DNA of 64,000 bases from Prochlorococcus sp. AG-355-J23 (GTDB lineage: Bacteria; Cyanobacteriota; Cyanobacteriia; PCC-6307; Cyanobiaceae), in the NCBI GenBank assembly GCA_003278705.1, contig QCDR01000004.1, positions 1-64,000 on the forward strand. The letters are read 5' to 3'. This document shows positions 18,175 through 28,581 of the stretch, piece after piece. Both the position numbers and the translations under genes were made by a program. Below the pieces are notes generated by a model. The model did no database searches. It had not been told where the DNA came from and saw only the letters and a list, made by a program, of their open reading frames with translations. The stretch's first letter is position 1. Every line of letters starts with the position of its first letter.

Positions 18175-19580
18175 TCAGTATGAAAACTACCTTCCTTATC
18201 AATTCTTTCATATGTATGAGAGCCAAAACAGTCTCTCATTGCCTGAACAAGGTTCTGAGGAAGTCTATCGGTTCTATAACTATTCAAATAATCTAAGGTA
18301 CTGGATAAACATGGGACTGGTATACCAGCTTTTGTGGATAAAGAGACAACTCTAGCTAAGTTATCTAATCTTGTCGCGATTTCATTATTGAACCAATCAT
18401 CAAAAATTAAATTTCTTAGATTAGGATCCTTGTTATAAGCATCTTGAATTTTACTTAATAATTTTGATCTAATTATGCAACCACCTTTCCATATTTGAGC
18501 AATTGAAGGCATATTCAAACTATAGTTATATACCACAGATGCTTCTCTTAAAATGTCCATACCCTGGGCATAGCTAGCAATTGTAGCAAGGACTACAGCA
18601 TCAAATAAAGGTTTCATTCCATTTGATATATTTCCTAAATCGAAATCCTCTATCTCTTTAGATGGAATAGTTTTTTCAATCTCACTACGTTGCTCTTTTA
18701 AAGAACTCATTACTCTTGCATTTAAAGATGCATAAATAGTTGGGACTGATACCCCCAGTTCTAGAGCACTTACAACAGTCCATAACCCTGTACCTTTCTG
18801 GCCAGCTTTATCTAATATTTTTTCCACGACATCATCTCCAGTTATCTCATCTTTTGTATTTAGACAAATCTCTGTTATCTCAACAAGATAAGAAGCTAAT
18901 TCATCAGTATTATTCCAAATTCCAAAAACCTCTGACATTTGCTGACCATTCATACCTTTGACTCTCTTCATAAGGTCATAAGCTTCTGCAAGTATTTGTT
19001 CGATTCCATATTCAATTCCGTTATGAACAGTTTTCACAAAATGACCTGAGCCTCCTGGTCCAACATATGCAACACATGGTCCGTCTTCAACTTTGGCAGC
19101 CATTTTTGTTAATAAGCTTTCTATTGCATCATATGAAGCCTTAGTACCACCGGGCATCATACTTGGACCCTCCAAAGCTCCTTTGGCCCCTCCAGAGACT
19201 CCCATCCCAATGTATCCAAAACTTTTACTTTCAAGAGTATTCACCCTTCTTTCTGTGTCTTTAAATTGAGAGTTGCCGCCATCTATTAATAAATCTCCTT
19301 CCTCGAGATATCCAGAAATATTATCGATAACAGCATCTGTTGCGGGCCCAGCTTTAACCATCATTAGAATTCTTCTAGGTCTCTCTAGCTTATTAACAAA
19401 CTCTTGAAGAGTTTCAGCTCCTTCTATATTCTTCCCAAGGCCACGACCTTGTAAAAATTCTTCAGTTTTTGAGTAAGTCCTATTAAAAACTACACTAGAA
19501 AATCCATTTCTCTCTGCGTTAAGAACTAAATTTTCGCCCATAACACCAAGACCTATTAAACCAAAATGTGCCTTGGACAT
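18162..19580 (-). CDS. gnd: 6-phosphogluconate dehydrogenase, decarboxylating
   Basis: Gnd oxidises 6-phosphogluconate to ribulose-5-phosphate, CO2 and NADPH. The 472-residue protein has an N-terminal Rossmann motif IGLGVMGENLVLNAE, LIDGGNSQFKDTERR, MGVSGGAKGALEGPSMMPGG, VKTVHNGIEYG and the C-terminal QAMRDCFGSHTYERID. It is full length. It is first of a coupled gnd-pgl pair. Transcription is away from glgC on the same strand, with a 95-base gap containing a poly-A/T-rich promoter-like region. Confidence 0.98.
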   Translation of the reverse strand: MSKAHFGLIGLGVMGENLVLNAERNGFSSVVFNRTYSKTEEFLQGRGLGKNIEGAETLQEFVNKLERPRRILMMVKAGPATDAVIDNISGYLEEGDLLIDGGNSQFKDTERRVNTLESKSFGYIGMGVSGGAKGALEGPSMMPGGTKASYDAIESLLTKMAAKVEDGPCVAYVGPGGSGHFVKTVHNGIEYGIEQILAEAYDLMKRVKGMNGQQMSEVFGIWNNTDELASYLVEITEICLNTKDEITGDDVVEKILDKAGQKGTGLWTVVSALELGVSVPTIYASLNARVMSSLKEQRSEIEKTIPSKEIEDFDLGNISNGMKPLFDAVVLATIASYAQGMDILREASVVYNYSLNMPSIAQIWKGGCIIRSKLLSKIQDAYNKDPNLRNLIFDDWFNNEIATRLDNLARVVSLSTKAGIPVPCLSSTLDYLNSYRTDRLPQNLVQAMRDCFGSHTYERIDKEGSFHTEWMK

Positions 19581-19675
19581 AAAAAATTAAAAAACTCAAT
19601 AAATACAGTTTGCCTGCAACTCAACAAAATTGCTCAAAAAAAATACTTATGTCAGCGAAAAATGATGGAAAAGAT

Positions 19676-20971
19676 TTAAATAACAGTTCCGTTTGCAATA
19701 GTTGCATTTTTAACAACTACAACAATTCCATTTCTGATATAAAAACCTAATTCTGGCTTATCTGCTTCTTCTACTCGATCTTTATTAATGATCACAACAT
19801 TATCGCCAATTCTTGTATTCTTATCAAGAATTGCTCTTTTTACAGTAGTTCCTTCGCCTACACCAAGAGGCGTTCCGCCACCTTTTCTTAGTTCAATCCT
19901 CTCTTCAGGAGATTCAAAGAAATCGGCGCCCATAACAAGAGTATCCTCAAGAACCGAATCACTCTCAATCCTGCTTCTTACACCTAAAACACAATGTAAA
20001 ATACTGCATGACTTCAAGATTGTACCTTCACAAACAATTGAATCAGTAATTTGAGCATCTACAAGTTTAGAAGGGGGGAGAAATCTAGGTCTTGTATAAA
20101 TTGGAAATTTCTCATCATAAAAACTAAATGGAGGTTTTGGTTGCTCAGTTAATGCAAGGTTTGACTCAAAGAATGCCCCAATGGTCCCGATATCTTCCCA
20201 ATAATCATCGAATACATAACTCTTAAGAGTATCCCCTCTATTGAGGGCTTCTGGAATTATGTCCTTACCAAAATCCGTATAATTAGGAAATTTATTTAGA
20301 AGATCGAAAAGAGTATTTCTGCTAAAAACGTAAATACCCATAGAGGCTAGATATGGTTTTTTGGCAGCTGACTCCTTACTTAATCCAAATTTTGAAGTAT
20401 CTACTGCCATAGCCTTCAACTTCTCTCCAGTAGGCTTTTCACTAAATTCTTTTATATTTCCTACATCATCGGTTCTCATTAGACCAAAACCTCCTGCTTG
20501 AGCCTCATCAACAGGCAAAGCTGCAACAGTTAAATCAGCACCATTATCTCTATGATGTTGAACAAATAAGCTGTAGTCCATTCTGTACAGTTGATCACCT
20601 GACAATATTAAATATTCATCTACATCCCATTCTTGAAATAACCATTGGTATTTCCTTACAGCATCAGCAGTACCTTCAAACCACTTCGGACTATCAGGAG
20701 TCTGTTGTGCAGCTAAAACCTCCACAAATCCTTGGCCGAAAGGGCCATTTAAATTATAGGTTCTTCCTATATGTCTATTTAGAGATGCACTATTGAACTG
20801 GGTCAATACGTACATTTTTTCAATGCCTGAATTTATACAATTACTAATCGGTATATCTATCAAACGATACTTACCTGCCAATGGCACAGCAGGTTTAGCC
20901 CTCATTTTTGTTAGAGGGTAAAGTCTAGAACCTTTTCCTCCTCCGAGGATTATGGCCAACACGCGCTTCAT
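19676..20971 (-). CDS. glgC: Glucose-1-phosphate adenylyltransferase
   Basis: GlgC makes ADP-glucose, the committed step of glycogen synthesis. The 431-residue protein begins with the nucleotide loop [23 protein letters not shown]. It continues with [34 protein letters not shown] and a C-terminal left-handed beta-helix with IIDKNTRIG-like repeats (here [16 protein letters not shown]). Plant and cyanobacterial forms are activated by 3-phosphoglycerate, and the conserved arginine- and lysine-rich ends are present. It is flanked by hemA upstream. Confidence 0.98.
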   Translation of the reverse strand: MKRVLAIILGGGKGSRLYPLTKMRAKPAVPLAGKYRLIDIPISNCINSGIEKMYVLTQFNSASLNRHIGRTYNLNGPFGQGFVEVLAAQQTPDSPKWFEGTADAVRKYQWLFQEWDVDEYLILSGDQLYRMDYSLFVQHHRDNGADLTVAALPVDEAQAGGFGLMRTDDVGNIKEFSEKPTGEKLKAMAVDTSKFGLSKESAAKKPYLASMGIYVFSRNTLFDLLNKFPNYTDFGKDIIPEALNRGDTLKSYVFDDYWEDIGTIGAFFESNLALTEQPKPPFSFYDEKFPIYTRPRFLPPSKLVDAQITDSIVCEGTILKSCSILHCVLGVRSRIESDSVLEDTLVMGADFFESPEERIELRKGGGTPLGVGEGTTVKRAILDKNTRIGDNVVIINKDRVEEADKPELGFYIRNGIVVVVKNATIANGTVI

Positions 20972-21101
20972 TCAATCTAATAGAGGTATATATACAACTA
21001 CCTAAAGTAACTGATTATGGGCATATTTAGAAATATAAATGGTCAGTTTACAAAGGTATTTCGATAAATCACTGGAAAAACTTAATATAAATCGAAAAAA
21101 G

Positions 21102-22412
21102 TTAGCTATTTTTATCCTCTTCTACCAAAGAAAACAATTTTTCAACGATTTTCAAAGAAACTTGTCTTTCTTCTCTTGATTGAGGACTTCTCAACTTGGT
21201 GACCGGCGTATGAAGTATTTTATTAATTATTCCTTTAGTCAGAGCTTCCACAACTTTTCTCTCTCTAGCCGAAAAATCTGGTCCCATTCTGCTAAGTGCT
21301 TTTTGCAATTCCTCTTTTCTAATTAACTCCAAATCTGATCTAAGTTTATTTATTACTGGAACGGCCTCTAAACTTGCCCACCATTCTAAAAAAATGATCC
21401 TTTCTTCTTCTACTAAAGATTCTGCTTCCTTTGCTATTTTCTGTCTAAATTCTTGATTTCTTGAAACGACCTCTTGTAAGTCATCAACATCAAATGATTT
21501 TACAAATGCATGTTGTTTGACATCATTAGATATATTTCTCGGTACACCAATATCAATAAATTTAAGTCTATTACTTAAATTTAATTTTTCAATTTTTGAG
21601 AGATCAATAATTGGCTCTTCAGAAGCAGTACTGGTGAAAACAAGCGAAGATAATGATATGTTTTTTTCTAATTCGTTTAACCCTTTACAAACAATCTCTA
21701 AATCAGGGAAGTCTTGAGCAAGATTTAATGCTCTATCAATATTTCTATTTAAAAGGATAAGTTTATGACATCCTTTTGATTTTAGATGAGTTATTAAAAG
21801 CCTACTCATTCGTCCGGCACCAACAACAAGAACGTTCTCTGATTCCAAACTTACAAGAGTATCAAAACCCTTTTCTTGTCCAATTTTTAATTGAGCTAGT
21901 TCTACTGCTGCTGAACTGATTGACACAGCTCCAGTTCCTAAATTTGTTTCGGATCTTACTTTTTTACCTGTACTAACTGATTGAGTTAATAATCTATTAA
22001 GAATTGGTCCAATAGATTGATTCTCCTGACCTAATCTCATCATTTTTTTTACTTGCGAAAGGATTTGTCCTTCCCCTAAAACGAGGCTATCGAGTCCTGC
22101 CGAGACTTTCATCAAATGCAAAACTGCTTCTTCCTGTCTAAAGCAAAAAAGATGTGGATTTAAATCTTCAAAAGTAATTCCAGAATATTCTGATATGAAT
22201 TCTTTAATAGATGAAATTCCAGTATTTTTATCCTTTACTAGCGCATATATTTCCAGCCTATTACAAGTACTTAAAATTGACACCTCTAAAACATCAGAGA
22301 AAGCTTTTAATGCTTTCAATGACTCTGTTATGGATTGGTCAGGAATACTTAACTTCTCACGCACTTCGACAGGTGCCGTGCGATGACTCAGTCCGACGAC
22401 AACAATATGCAT
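21102..22412 (-). CDS. hemA: Glutamyl-tRNA reductase
   Basis: HemA reduces glutamyl-tRNA to glutamate-1-semialdehyde, the entry to haem, chlorophyll and bilin synthesis. The 436 residues show GLSHRTAPVEVREKL, the catalytic Cys50 in LSTCNRLEIYA, GLDSLVLGEGQILSQVK, a Rossmann VVGAGRMSRLLITHL, and a C-terminal helical dimerisation region. Length is normal. It follows glpX by 18 nt on the same strand, so the two are probably co-transcribed. That links tetrapyrrole supply to Calvin-cycle expression. Confidence 0.98.
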   Translation of the reverse strand: MHIVVVGLSHRTAPVEVREKLSIPDQSITESLKALKAFSDVLEVSILSTCNRLEIYALVKDKNTGISSIKEFISEYSGITFEDLNPHLFCFRQEEAVLHLMKVSAGLDSLVLGEGQILSQVKKMMRLGQENQSIGPILNRLLTQSVSTGKKVRSETNLGTGAVSISSAAVELAQLKIGQEKGFDTLVSLESENVLVVGAGRMSRLLITHLKSKGCHKLILLNRNIDRALNLAQDFPDLEIVCKGLNELEKNISLSSLVFTSTASEEPIIDLSKIEKLNLSNRLKFIDIGVPRNISNDVKQHAFVKSFDVDDLQEVVSRNQEFRQKIAKEAESLVEEERIIFLEWWASLEAVPVINKLRSDLELIRKEELQKALSRMGPDFSARERKVVEALTKGIINKILHTPVTKLRSPQSREERQVSLKIVEKLFSLVEEDKNS

Positions 22413-22430
22413 AAAATCAAAAGTGAATTT

Positions 22431-23432
22431 TTAAAGGCTGATACTCTTAGCACCATCTTTTATATGGACAGTATTTGTGAACCTTGCAGTACTATCTAAT
22501 GTACTAATAACTAGACTACTTGTTCTAACACAATCCCTTTCAAATTTAACTCCGTCAAATAATAATCCATCAGTTATTCCACTTCCAGCGAAAACAACAT
22601 TTTCTCCCGATGCCAATTCATTTGCTTCATAGATTTTATCTATATCTGTTATCCCCATTTCATTAAGACGTTTTATATTTCCTTCTTTTGTGTAATCAGC
22701 CCATTCAGAAGTTTGAGCGATTGCCGGATCATAAACTAGTTGTCCTTGAAAGTGTCCGCCAAGAGCTCTCATTGCAGCAGCTGAAATAACACCCTCTGGA
22801 GCTGCACCAATACCCATCAAGCAATGTGTTCCAGTTCCTGCAAAACCACATGCAATCGCAGCTTGAACATCACCATCAGAAATCGGTTGAACTTTAGCAC
22901 CACATCCTCGAATCTCTTTAATTAAATCTTTATGTCTAGTTCTATCCATTACAACAACAGTAAGCTCATTAATAGAAAGACCCAAGCAATCGCTTAGTAT
23001 CTTTAAGTTTTCAGTAGCTGAATTTCTAATATCCACTTTACCTTTAGCGGCAGGAGGCGCTGCTAATTTGTTCATATAAAAATCAGGAGCATTGAAAAGA
23101 CCACCCGTATCAGAGGCAGCTAAAACAGCCATAGATCCTCTTTGATTATTCGCACAAAGATTAGTCCCTTCACAAGGATCTACTGCAAAGTCGACCCCTG
23201 GACCACTTCCACTACCAACCTCTTCACCTATATAAAGCATGGGTGCTTCATCTCTTTCACCTTCTCCAATAACAATTTTCCCTTTCATTTCAATTTTGCC
23301 CATTCGCAATCTCATTGCCTCGACTGCTGCAGCATCAGCTTCATCTTTTTGACCAAGTCCTGTTAGTTTTGCTGAGGCAATAGCAGCTTGCTCGACAACT
23401 TCGAGAATTTCTTGAATTAAAGTTTGATTCAC
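22431..23432 (-). CDS. glpX: Fructose-1,6-/sedoheptulose-1,7-bisphosphatase class II (GlpX)
   Basis: This dual-function phosphatase regenerates fructose-6-phosphate and sedoheptulose-7-phosphate in the Calvin cycle. The 333 residues carry [57 protein letters not shown] and [15 protein letters not shown] motifs (here [11 protein letters not shown]), all typical of cyanobacterial GlpX. The divergent neighbour is rpe, and the shared intergenic region has two palindromes. hemA follows closely. Confidence 0.97.
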   Translation of the reverse strand: MNQTLIQEILEVVEQAAIASAKLTGLGQKDEADAAAVEAMRLRMGKIEMKGKIVIGEGERDEAPMLYIGEEVGSGSGPGVDFAVDPCEGTNLCANNQRGSMAVLAASDTGGLFNAPDFYMNKLAAPPAAKGKVDIRNSATENLKILSDCLGLSINELTVVVMDRTRHKDLIKEIRGCGAKVQPISDGDVQAAIACGFAGTGTHCLMGIGAAPEGVISAAAMRALGGHFQGQLVYDPAIAQTSEWADYTKEGNIKRLNEMGITDIDKIYEANELASGENVVFAGSGITDGLLFDGVKFERDCVRTSSLVISTLDSTARFTNTVHIKDGAKSISL

Positions 23433-23619
23433 AATTAAATTTTGAGGATTTTCTAAAAGGTTTTGAGTATGATCTCATAAAAAATGGCATTTTTTATAAG
23501 AATTATTATGCTATTAAGCTTTTTTTAACTCTTTACAGCCGTTACTTTATCAGGCCATGACCTGAAATTAGGAATAAACAACTAAATATAGTATCTTTAT
23601 TAAATATTTTAAAAATTAA
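23433..23619. promoter_or_regulatory. Divergent glpX-rpe control region with two palindromes
   Basis: This 187-base spacer separates two divergent Calvin-cycle genes and must hold both promoters. A 21-base palindrome at 23477-23497 has arms ATAAAAAATG and CATTTTTTAT around one G. A second, CAGGCCATGACCTG at 23551-23564, is palindromic with one mismatch. The latter's ATGACCTG half also occurs upstream of prk at about 5055. No specific regulator can be named from sequence. Confidence 0.55.
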
Positions 23620-24378
23620 ATGACTGAGTCAAATCAAGCAAATTTAACTGGTGCTAATAGACCAATTCAAATAATTCCTTCAGTTTTACCGGCGGATTGG
23701 GCAAATATGGGGGCATGTGTGAAAGAGCTCGAGGAGGCTGGAGTAGATAGAATTCAATTTGATGTAATGGATGGGAACTTCGTACCAAATCTTACATTTG
23801 GTCCTGAAATGATTGCTGCATGCCGGAAATATTGCAATGTCCCTTTTGAAACTCAATTAATGGTGAGCCAATATAACTGTGAAACCATGCTTGAATCTTA
23901 TGTAGAAGCTACAAAGGGAGCGAATGGTGAACCTGGAGTAGTAATAGCTCATGCCGAAGCAAATATTCATTTGCATAGAGTTCTTGGAAGGATAAGAGAT
24001 TTAGGAGGATCTCCTTCTGTTGCATTAAACCCCCATACTCCTTTTGAAATGATTAAAAACATTATGGATATGGTTGATCATGTTTTAGTTATGACAGTTA
24101 ATCCAGGTTTTGGTGGACAAGCTTATATACCAACAATGCTTAATAAAATCAGAGAAATAAGAAACTTTGTTATTGAAAAAAACTTAAATGTCGACATTGA
24201 AGTTGATGGGGGAATAAAAGCAAATTGGACAATTTCACAATGTGCAGATGCTGGAGCTAATTGTTTTATTGCAGGTAGTGGAATGTTTGCTTACCCAACA
24301 TTAAAAGAGGGATGTGATGACTTGAGAAAAGTGGCACAAGAAGCTCAAAAGGGGAATGTTCTTTCTGAACCTCAATAA
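23620..24378 (+). CDS. rpe: Ribulose-phosphate 3-epimerase
   Basis: Rpe interconverts xylulose-5-phosphate and ribulose-5-phosphate, serving both the Calvin cycle and the pentose phosphate pathway. The 252-residue TIM barrel shows IIPSVLPADWANMG, IQFDVMDGNFVPNLTFGP, HAEANIHLHRVL, VLVMTVNPGFGGQAYIP and VDGGIKANW. The extended N-terminus MTESNQANLTGANRP is usual in this group. It converges on ccsA with 21 nt between stops. The upstream region is shared with glpX. Confidence 0.98.
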   Translation: MTESNQANLTGANRPIQIIPSVLPADWANMGACVKELEEAGVDRIQFDVMDGNFVPNLTFGPEMIAACRKYCNVPFETQLMVSQYNCETMLESYVEATKGANGEPGVVIAHAEANIHLHRVLGRIRDLGGSPSVALNPHTPFEMIKNIMDMVDHVLVMTVNPGFGGQAYIPTMLNKIREIRNFVIEKNLNVDIEVDGGIKANWTISQCADAGANCFIAGSGMFAYPTLKEGCDDLRKVAQEAQKGNVLSEPQ

Positions 24379-24399
24379 ATATTCTGGGAGATTAACAAA

Positions 24400-25329
24400 T
24401 CACCCAAATATCCAGCCATAACTATGTAACCCTATTCCTAAGAAATTAACTCCTAAATAACATACTAAAACTACTAAAAAGCCTGTAGATGCTAATAATG
24501 CCGGTCTACGTCCTTGCCAGCCCTTGCTTATTCTCATATGCAGATAAGCGGCATAAAATAACCATGAGATAAATGCCCATGTTTCTTTTGGATCCCAACT
24601 CCACCATGTACCCCAAGCCTCATTAGCCCAGACCGCACCTGAAATTAAACCAAGAGTTAAAAGAACGAAGCCGATTAATATAGAACGATAACTTAATGTA
24701 TCTAATTCTTCTGAATGAGAAAATTCAATAGGTTCAACTGAATCATTTATAGGATAGCTATTTGAAAGTTTAAATCCTCCTATACCTGTAGAACTACTTC
24801 TGATTTGAAGCGGCTTATTTTTATTAATAAACAAAACGGACATTGAAAGTAAAGAACCTATTATTAATGCTGCATAACTAAGCATTACGACACTAACATG
24901 CATTACTAACCAACTAGACCTTAAAGCTGGAACTAGGTTGGAAGATAACTTTAAATCCTCAGGTAAAACAAAACAAGCAAAAGCCACTGTCAGTAACTCA
25001 ATAGGTATAGCAATTGAGGGAATTATTGGAGCTTGGTATTCTCTTTCAACCAATAGTTGACCCAATGTGATACCCCAAGTAAGGAAATAAAGAGATTCAT
25101 ACAAATTGCTAATAGGAAAATGCCCAGAAATTGACCACCTAAAAAGTAATTGTAATGTTATCAATAAGTTCACTAAAATAGTAATAAGTCTTACAGCAGA
25201 AGAAGACTTTTTTTTAAAAACTGCACCCAAAGATATTGGTAAGTTAATTAATAAAAAATAAAAAACTAAAAGACCTAAAACTGAAACCGGTTCATATATT
25301 AAATTTTTAAAAAAATTATCTAGTATCAT
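24400..25329 (-). CDS. ccsA: Cytochrome c biogenesis protein CcsA
   Basis: CcsA works with Ccs1/CcsB to move and attach haem to lumenal c-type cytochromes. The 309-residue integral membrane protein has about eight hydrophobic segments. It carries the family's haem-handling signature WGTWWSWDPKETWAFISWLFY near residue 240, and conserved histidines in VMHVSVVML and YLHMRISKG. It is in system II, as expected of cyanobacteria. It is transcribed away from lptB on the same strand after a 114-base gap. Confidence 0.95.
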   Translation of the reverse strand: MILDNFFKNLIYEPVSVLGLLVFYFLLINLPISLGAVFKKKSSSAVRLITILVNLLITLQLLFRWSISGHFPISNLYESLYFLTWGITLGQLLVEREYQAPIIPSIAIPIELLTVAFACFVLPEDLKLSSNLVPALRSSWLVMHVSVVMLSYAALIIGSLLSMSVLFINKNKPLQIRSSSTGIGGFKLSNSYPINDSVEPIEFSHSEELDTLSYRSILIGFVLLTLGLISGAVWANEAWGTWWSWDPKETWAFISWLFYAAYLHMRISKGWQGRRPALLASTGFLVVLVCYLGVNFLGIGLHSYGWIFG

Positions 25330-25443
25330 TTCTAGAAATTTATCAAGTTTTAATATCCAATGACAACCAAATAATAATTAAAATCATTCATATATGAGTA
25401 AATCTTTAATATTAAAGTTTTAATTTATTTTTTAAAAAGCATT

Positions 25444-26172
25444 TCAAAGTTTGAAATTATCTCCTAGATAATACTTCTTTACTATTGGATTATCAGCCAA
25501 TTCTCTTGATGAACCGTTAGCTAAAATTTTTCCTTCACTTAATACATATGATTTGTTAGTAATTAAAAGGGTTTCTCTCACATTATGGTCTGTAATGAGA
25601 ATCCCGACCCCATCACTACTCAATTTAAGAATTAGTTTCTTTAGATCATTGACTGCTAGAGGATCGATCCCAGCAAAAGGTTCGTCTAATAACAAATATT
25701 TAGGTCCTTTTCTGCCTACAGTGAGAGCCCTAGCTATTTCACACCTCCTCCTCTCTCCTCCTGAAAGTTGATAACCATAATTATCTACAAAATTATTCAA
25801 ATTAAATTCATTAATTAATTGTTCTCTTCTATTTCTTATAGCTGCTCTACTATAACTTGAATTTTGTAAAGCCAAATCAATATTGTCCTTAACAGTGAGG
25901 TCTCTAAATATACTCGCTTCCTGAGTTAAGTAACCTAACCCAAGTCTTGATCTAATAGGTAGAGGAAGATTGGTTATATTTTTCCCATTCATTAAGATTT
26001 CACCTTTTTCTGGTTTTATATTCCCAACTGCAAGATTAAAAGTTGTAGTTTTCCCAGCACCATTAGGTCCCATCAAACCTACAACTTCCCCTGGATTAAC
26101 AGTTATGGAAACATCATCTACGATTAATCTTCCTTTAATTGAAAGGGATACATTATGAATATTTAGGTTCAT
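25444..26172 (-). CDS. lptB: LPS export ABC transporter ATP-binding protein
   Basis: LptB powers extraction of lipopolysaccharide from the inner membrane. The 242-residue ATPase has Walker A GPNGAGKTTTFN, a Q-loop in LGYLTQEASIFRDL, the signature LSGGERRRCEIARAL, Walker B YLLLDEPFAGIDP and switch His in ITDHNVRET. These match LptB closely. LptB's usual partners LptA/C/F/G are not adjacent here. The presence of lpxD in the window fits a retained LPS pathway. Confidence 0.93.
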   Translation of the reverse strand: MNLNIHNVSLSIKGRLIVDDVSITVNPGEVVGLMGPNGAGKTTTFNLAVGNIKPEKGEILMNGKNITNLPLPIRSRLGLGYLTQEASIFRDLTVKDNIDLALQNSSYSRAAIRNRREQLINEFNLNNFVDNYGYQLSGGERRRCEIARALTVGRKGPKYLLLDEPFAGIDPLAVNDLKKLILKLSSDGVGILITDHNVRETLLITNKSYVLSEGKILANGSSRELADNPIVKKYYLGDNFKL

Positions 26173-26275
26173 TTTTCTTGAGATCGATTAGCTTTCTTAT
26201 TTTCTTGAAAAAAAAATGGAATAGATAATAATAATTTCATTGAAGATAAATATATATTCATAATATTCATATTTA

Positions 26276-26644
26276 TCAAAGAGGTTTCAAAAAAGGCTTA
26301 TCGTTCTCACTTAATTGCTCTTTATATTGTAATTTCCACAATAAATCTTCCAAAGATCGGCAGAATGATTCAAGATCAATTCCTAACTTAATCTTAGTTC
26401 TAGTTTTTATTCTACCTAAACCCTCTCCAAGCAGAATCGTAGCTCCATTTAAATTACCCTTACTTAAGTGAAACTGAGAAACAGATACTTGTAAAATGCC
26501 CTGGATAACTTGTCTTTCGTCACCATCAACAGAATTCCATATTTCTTCAAAAGCATCATGAGCTTCATACCATTCATGATTGTTAAAAAGATTTAAAGCA
26601 TTAAAAAGAGAATCCTCAAAACTTTTTGCACTTTCTTCGTTCAT
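26276..26644 (-). CDS. DUF309 family protein
   Basis: This 122-residue, all-helical protein carries the DUF309 signature NNHEWYEAHDAFEEIW followed by ERQVIQGILQVSVSQFHLSKGN. The histidine/glutamate-rich pattern is the family's hallmark. Molecular role is not established to my knowledge. It lies 11 nt after typA on the same strand, so it is probably co-transcribed with that GTPase. Confidence 0.9.
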   Translation of the reverse strand: MNEESAKSFEDSLFNALNLFNNHEWYEAHDAFEEIWNSVDGDERQVIQGILQVSVSQFHLSKGNLNGATILLGEGLGRIKTRTKIKLGIDLESFCRSLEDLLWKLQYKEQLSENDKPFLKPL

Positions 26645-26655
26645 GAAACTAATTA

Positions 26656-28452
26656 TTAATTTCTTTTCTTTTTATTTATTTTTCTCATTCTTATTGAATC
26701 CGGTGTTACCTCTAGCATTTCATCTGGGCCAATATATTCGAGTGCTCTTTCAAGAGTAATATCGACAGGTGACTGCAAAGTATCAAGTTCTTCTGCCCCT
26801 GCAGACCTCATATTAGTCAACTGCTTAGTTTTACATATATTTAACTCAAGATCTTGAGGTCGATTATTTTCTCCAATTATCATTCCCTTATAAACTTTAA
26901 CTCCGGGTTTAATGAAATAGACTCCCCTATCTTCAGCATTCTTTAATGCATAGAATGTGGCCACACCTTCCTCAAAAGCTATAAGAACTCCATTTCTTCT
27001 AGTTTCAAAATCTCCTGTTTTAGGTTTATATTCATAAAATGAATGACTCATGATACCTTCACCTCTTGTTATCCGAACAAATTCTCCACGAAATCCAATT
27101 AGTCCTCTTGATGGAACAAGAAATTCCAATTGAGTTCTCCCATCTGAACTTGTCTGCATATTTTTCATCTCTGCCTTTCTCGATCCAAGTTTTTCTATAC
27201 ATGAACCAACGGATACTTCAGGCACATCAAGGACCAAAGTCTCTATAGGCTCACATTCAACATTATCAATTTCTCTAAAAATTACTTGAGGTTGTGAGAT
27301 TTGAAACTCGAACCCTTCTCTTCTCATAGTTTCAATTAAAATACCTAAATGCAACTCTCCTCTTCCTGAGACTGAAAACCTATCAGGAGAATCAGTTTCT
27401 TCTACTCTCAAGGCAACATTTGTTAAAAGTTCCCTCTCCAATCGATTTTTTAATTGTCTACTAGTAACAAATTTCCCTTCCTTACCAGCAAATGGTGAAT
27501 CATTCACAACAAAAGTCATATTTAAGGTTGGTTCATCAACTTTGATTAATGGAAGAGGATGAGGAGAATCGGGACATGCTATGGTCTCACCAATATTGAC
27601 GTCATCGAAACCAGAAACAGCAACAATATCACCTGCGAATGCTTCATTTATATCAATTCTTTGTAATCCTTCAAATCCTAAAAGTTTACTAACCTTACCT
27701 TTAATAGTTTTTCCGTTTTCTTTAATTAAACTGGCTTGTTGGCCATTTTTTATAGTTCCATTATGAATTTTCCCAATTACAATTCTGCCTAAAAAATCAG
27801 AATAATCCAAAGTAGTTATTTGTAGCTGAAGAGGCTTATTGGCATCACCTACTGGAGGTGGAACATGTCTAATAATAGCTTCAAAAAGAGGCATCATATT
27901 TTCACTATTAGATTCCATCTCTTCTTTTGCAAAGCCAGAAAGGCCGCTCCCAAAAAGATAAGGGAAATCACATTGATCATCATCAGCTCCTAACTCCAAA
28001 AACAAATCAAGGACCTTATCAATTGCTATTTCTGGTACTACTCTTGGTCTATCAATTTTATTTACAAAGACTATAGGCCTGAGACCTTTTTCTAATGCTT
28101 TTTTTAAAACAAATCTTGTTTGAGGCATAGGTCCCTCATTTGCATCAACAATAAGAAGACAACCATCAACCATTCCCAAAACCCTTTCTACTTCTCCTCC
28201 AAAATCAGCATGTCCAGGTGTATCTATAATATTAATTCTGGTGTCTTTGTAGTTAACTGCTGTATTTTTTGAGAGAATTGTTATCCCCCTTTCTCTCTCA
28301 AGATCATTTGAATCCATTACACATGTAGGGATAACCTCATTGTCTCTAAATATTCCTGATTGAGATAACAATGCATCTACAAGTGTTGTCTTCCCATGAT
28401 CTACGTGAGCAATAATTGCAACATTTCTAATTTCTTTTATCGAAGATGACAT
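26656..28452 (-). CDS. typA: Ribosome-associated GTPase TypA/BipA
   Basis: TypA is an EF-G-like translational GTPase that helps ribosome function under stress. The 598-residue protein has G1 [16 protein letters not shown]2 [11 protein letters not shown]3 [16 protein letters not shown]4 NKIDRPR, then domain II and III. The BipA-specific C-terminal region follows with [14 protein letters not shown] (here [18 protein letters not shown]) and [20 protein letters not shown]. Full length. A 130-base gap separates it from the peptidase gene upstream. Confidence 0.97.
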   Translation of the reverse strand: MSSSIKEIRNVAIIAHVDHGKTTLVDALLSQSGIFRDNEVIPTCVMDSNDLERERGITILSKNTAVNYKDTRINIIDTPGHADFGGEVERVLGMVDGCLLIVDANEGPMPQTRFVLKKALEKGLRPIVFVNKIDRPRVVPEIAIDKVLDLFLELGADDDQCDFPYLFGSGLSGFAKEEMESNSENMMPLFEAIIRHVPPPVGDANKPLQLQITTLDYSDFLGRIVIGKIHNGTIKNGQQASLIKENGKTIKGKVSKLLGFEGLQRIDINEAFAGDIVAVSGFDDVNIGETIACPDSPHPLPLIKVDEPTLNMTFVVNDSPFAGKEGKFVTSRQLKNRLERELLTNVALRVEETDSPDRFSVSGRGELHLGILIETMRREGFEFQISQPQVIFREIDNVECEPIETLVLDVPEVSVGSCIEKLGSRKAEMKNMQTSSDGRTQLEFLVPSRGLIGFRGEFVRITRGEGIMSHSFYEYKPKTGDFETRRNGVLIAFEEGVATFYALKNAEDRGVYFIKPGVKVYKGMIIGENNRPQDLELNICKTKQLTNMRSAGAEELDTLQSPVDITLERALEYIGPDEMLEVTPDSIRMRKINKKKRN

Positions 28453-28581
28453 TTATAGAAGTTATATAAATAGTTAATTGACTTTATTAAGGCTAACTCA
28501 AAGTGTGCTTATTATGAGAATTTTCTCTTGAAGACTTTGAAAAATATAATCTAATTCAATAATTAAATCAATCAATTAGGT

